Assembly: GCA_929200335.1 (NCBI GenBank)
Contig: CAKMZG010000120.1
Span: forward strand, 1-7,638
Direction: 5' to 3'
Source of the DNA: an uncultured Alphaproteobacteria bacterium
GTDB lineage: Bacteria > Pseudomonadota > Alphaproteobacteria > Rhizobiales > Rhizobiaceae
Length of the DNA stretch: 7,638 bases
Shown here: in pieces, positions 6,324-7,638 of the stretch
Layout of the letters: every line of letters begins with the position of its first letter
How positions within the stretch are numbered: the first letter of the stretch is position 1
Position numbers and translations under genes: made by a program
The notes under the pieces: generated by a model
What the model saw: only the letters and a program-made list of their open reading frames with translations
What the model was told of the DNA's origin: nothing
The model's database searches: none

Positions 6324-6788
6324 ATGGAATTAAATGATTTGCTTTCAGCAGAAACCATTCTGCCGAATTTAAAAGTCAATTCTAAAAAACAATTGTTACA
6401 AGAATTGGCGGACAAGGCTGCTGAATTAAATTTGCTGGCAAAGCGTGATATATTTGAAGCGCTTTTACAGCGCGAGCGTTTGGGCTCTACGGGTGTTGGC
6501 AATGGCATTGCTATTCCACATGGTAAGTTACAAGGGCTTGATCGTCTTGTTGGCATTTTTGCGCAATTAGAAAGCCCCATTGCCTTTGATGCAATTGATG
6601 ATCAGCCCGTTGATTTGGTATTTTTAATCTTGGCTCCAGAGGGATCTGGTGCGGATCATTTGCGTATATTATCTAAGGTTTCACGGGTCTTGCGCAATGA
6701 TGAAATCGTTCAGAAAATACGTTCAACAAAAGATGCCTCAGCAATTTATTCATTCCTAATAGATGAGGAAACATCACACGCCGCCTAG
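6324..6788 (+). CDS. ptsN: PTS IIA-like nitrogen regulatory protein PtsN (EIIA-Ntr)
   Basis: EIIA-Ntr is the last phosphoacceptor of the nitrogen phosphotransferase relay (PtsP to NPr to PtsN). It regulates rather than transports sugar, with targets in other bacteria that include potassium homeostasis and stress signalling. The 154-residue protein is full length for the family. The phosphoacceptor is His66 in STGVGNGIAIPHGK (55-68). ERLGSTGVG before it, and VDLVFLILAPEGSGADHLRILSKVSRVLRN (96-125), are typical of PtsN rather than mannitol EIIA. ATG 6324 has AGGA (6312-6315) eight bases upstream. It lies 48 nt after hpf, probably cotranscribed. The stop codon TAG (6786-6788) is formed by the first bases of a repeat-like motif. 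Whether PtsP and HPr exist in this genome cannot be seen. Confidence 0.94.
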   Translation: MELNDLLSAETILPNLKVNSKKQLLQELADKAAELNLLAKRDIFEALLQRERLGSTGVGNGIAIPHGKLQGLDRLVGIFAQLESPIAFDAIDDQPVDLVFLILAPEGSGADHLRILSKVSRVLRNDEIVQKIRSTKDASAIYSFLIDEETSHAA

Positions 6789-6807
6789 CGCGTATAGCAT
6801 TTAAGTG
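6786..6807. repeat. Second copy of the palindrome's left arm
   Basis: TAGCGCGTATAGCATTTA continuing to 6807 matches the left arm of the 996-1043 palindrome at 19 of 22 positions. Its TAG is the ptsN stop codon, and it fills most of the 26-nt spacer before the next gene. No matching right arm follows, so it is a half-copy. Confidence 0.5.
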
Positions 6808-6814
6808 GTATTTT

Positions 6815-7459
6815 ATGACAAATTTTAGGAATATACCTGAACAGGAATTTATTTCTTCAATAGATGATTTATTGGCAATTTATCCTGAACCTGCGCCTAA
6901 TACAGGGCAGATGATAAAAGAGCTGGATCACTTATGTGCGCCCTATCAAACTTTTATTGAGCATTCACCTTTTGTTATAGTAGCAACTTCGGGCAAAGAG
7001 GGCTTAGATTGTACGCCGCGTGGTGATCCTGCAGGCTTTGTGCGTGTTTTGGATGATAAGCATTTGGCTTTACCGGATAGGCGCGGGAATAATCGGGTGG
7101 ATAGTCTTCGCAATTTAATAGAAAACTCTAAAATTTCATTATTATTCATGATCCCTGGGCATAACAATACGCTTCGGGTAAATGGCCATGCACGTATTAC
7201 CATTAATGAAGACTTTTGTTCTGAATTCATTGTGCAGCAAAAGAAGCCACAATCAGTAATTCTCATTGAAATTGATAAAGTGTATGTGCAATGCGCCAAA
7301 GCTTTGATGCGCTCAAAACTTTGGCAATCCATTGATGAAAAAGCGGTTAAGGCATTGCCAACTGTTGGGGATATGATGAACCATATCACTAAGGGAAAAT
7401 TTGATGGCAAAACTTACGACGCCAATTATCCTAAACATGCACAGAAAACCATTTATTAA
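6815..7459 (+). CDS. FMN-dependent PPOX-type flavoprotein, MSMEG_1061-like
   Basis: The 214-residue protein belongs to the pyridoxamine 5'-phosphate oxidase (PPOX) split-barrel superfamily and resembles the MSMEG_1061 subfamily. Supporting motifs are SPFVIVATSG (51-60), CTPRGDPAGFV (66-76), LPDRRGNNRVDSLRN (86-100), RVNGHARI (121-128) and VQCAKALMRSKLW (158-170). In the fold the PRGD/DRRGNNR region contributes to FMN binding. Substrates for the subfamily are not settled; true pyridoxamine phosphate oxidase activity should not be assumed. It is cytoplasmic, with no signal peptide or membrane helix. ATG 6815 follows ptsN by 26 nt, with AAGTGG (6803-6808) as a modest ribosome binding site inside the half-repeat. 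It may be read through from hpf-ptsN, though no functional link is apparent. Base use looks like its neighbours. Confidence 0.88.
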   Translation: MTNFRNIPEQEFISSIDDLLAIYPEPAPNTGQMIKELDHLCAPYQTFIEHSPFVIVATSGKEGLDCTPRGDPAGFVRVLDDKHLALPDRRGNNRVDSLRNLIENSKISLLFMIPGHNNTLRVNGHARITINEDFCSEFIVQQKKPQSVILIEIDKVYVQCAKALMRSKLWQSIDEKAVKALPTVGDMMNHITKGKFDGKTYDANYPKHAQKTIY

Positions 7460-7527
7460 ACTTCATTTTACTAAAATTTTAACGAGTATTTTGATCGTAT
7501 TCAAAAGCTCATAGCATAGGGAATGAA

Positions 7528-7543
7528 TAGCGCATATATAGCC
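7528..7543. repeat. Possible IS630 left-end sequence related to the palindrome arm
   Basis: TAGCGCATATATAGCC resembles TAGCGCGTGTAGCC at 996, allowing a 2-base insertion, and begins with TA, the usual IS630 target. It lies 45 bases upstream of the transposase-like start, a normal place for a terminal repeat. The right end of the element is outside the window, so this is tentative; the surrounding DNA is AT-rich and similarity by chance is possible. Confidence 0.3.
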
Positions 7544-7572
7544 AAGATCATATAAATTGATTATATTATTTT

Positions 7573-7638
7573 ATGACTTATTTGCTAGATTTTCGCCGTA
7601 AAGTTCTCATCTTTCGTGAGAAGGAAGGACTTACAATA
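7573..7638 (+). CDS. IS630-family transposase N-terminus, cut by window edge
   Basis: From ATG 7573 an open frame runs to the window end without a stop, giving 22 residues: MTYLLDFRRKVLIFREKEG then LTI. This closely matches the usual start of IS630-type transposases (MxYSxDFRxKVLxxxEKEGLT), the first helix of the N-terminal helix-turn-helix domain that binds the terminal repeats. No DDE catalytic residues are visible, because only the first part is present. The ribosome binding site is poor, as often in insertion sequences. Whether the gene is intact or split by a frameshift, common in this family, cannot be seen. The call rests on a short stretch but a distinctive one. Confidence 0.7.
   Translation, partial: MTYLLDFRRKVLIFREKEGLTI

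Larger units (their letters stand above)
7460..7638 (+). mobile_element. Probable left end of an IS630-family insertion sequence
   Basis: The transposase-like frame at 7573-7638 implies that an insertion sequence starts somewhere between the PPOX gene stop (7459) and 7573, perhaps at the TA at 7528. The exact boundary is not determined. The inserted DNA lies after an intact stop codon, so no visible gene is broken. Confidence 0.5.

Noticed and set aside
6946..7410. 154-codon minus-strand open frame
   Set aside because: It lies wholly opposite the well-supported PPOX flavoprotein gene and has no family-like motifs.
7604..7622. Hairpin TTCTCA/TGAGAA followed by AAGGAAGGA, read as a leader and ribosome binding site of a gene beyond the window
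   Set aside because: The same bases lie inside an open frame from 7573 that matches the IS630 transposase N-terminus, which explains them better as coding sequence.
1..7638. An undescribed multi-gene system, defence island, CRISPR array or tRNA/rRNA gene
   Set aside because: All full genes belong to known families in a mostly conserved order, and no direct-repeat array or structured RNA gene was seen on either strand.

Overview
The window looks like chromosomal DNA from an alphaproteobacterium of the Rhizobiales (Hyphomicrobiales) type with a fairly low GC content (about 40% by eye). The placement rests on three things: the gene order lptC-lptA-lptB-hpf-ptsN, a short RNase D with only the exonuclease domain, and the form of the long HPF and EIIA-Ntr proteins. 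Low GC, AT-rich spacers and a missing rpoN suggest a host-associated or genome-reduced lineage, perhaps near Bartonella and its relatives. That placement is inference.

Layout, all genes on the + strand: (1) 1-926, the 3' part of a DUF1513 beta-propeller gene, cut by the left edge. (2) 927-1043, a structured intergenic stretch containing a 48-nt imperfect palindrome bounded by TA. (3) 1075-1917, a CysQ-like 3'(2'),5'-bisphosphate nucleotidase, and 1982-2596, RNase D. (4) 2704-5331, lptC, lptA and lptB, encoding the inner-membrane anchor/bridge component, periplasmic carrier and ATPase of lipopolysaccharide export; spacers of 102-114 nt lie in front of each gene and carry inverted or short tandem repeats. 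(5) 5332-5693, an AT-rich gene-free stretch where most alphaproteobacteria have rpoN. (6) 5694-6275 hpf and 6324-6788 ptsN, then 6815-7459, an FMN-binding PPOX-type flavoprotein. (7) 7573 to the right edge, the first 22 codons of what looks like an IS630-family transposase.

The genes form a mostly housekeeping block: nucleotide and RNA turnover (cysQ, rnd), outer-membrane biogenesis (lptCAB), ribosome hibernation (hpf) and nitrogen-PTS regulation (ptsN). I see no tRNA, rRNA, CRISPR array, defence system or biosynthetic cluster, and no clear sign of an undescribed multi-gene system.

The points most worth a second look are the clean absence of rpoN from an otherwise conserved neighbourhood, the roughly 155-residue glutamine-rich cytoplasmic extension of LptC, the TA-bounded palindrome with two related sites (one at a probable IS630 end), and the repeat-bearing spacers inside the lpt cluster.
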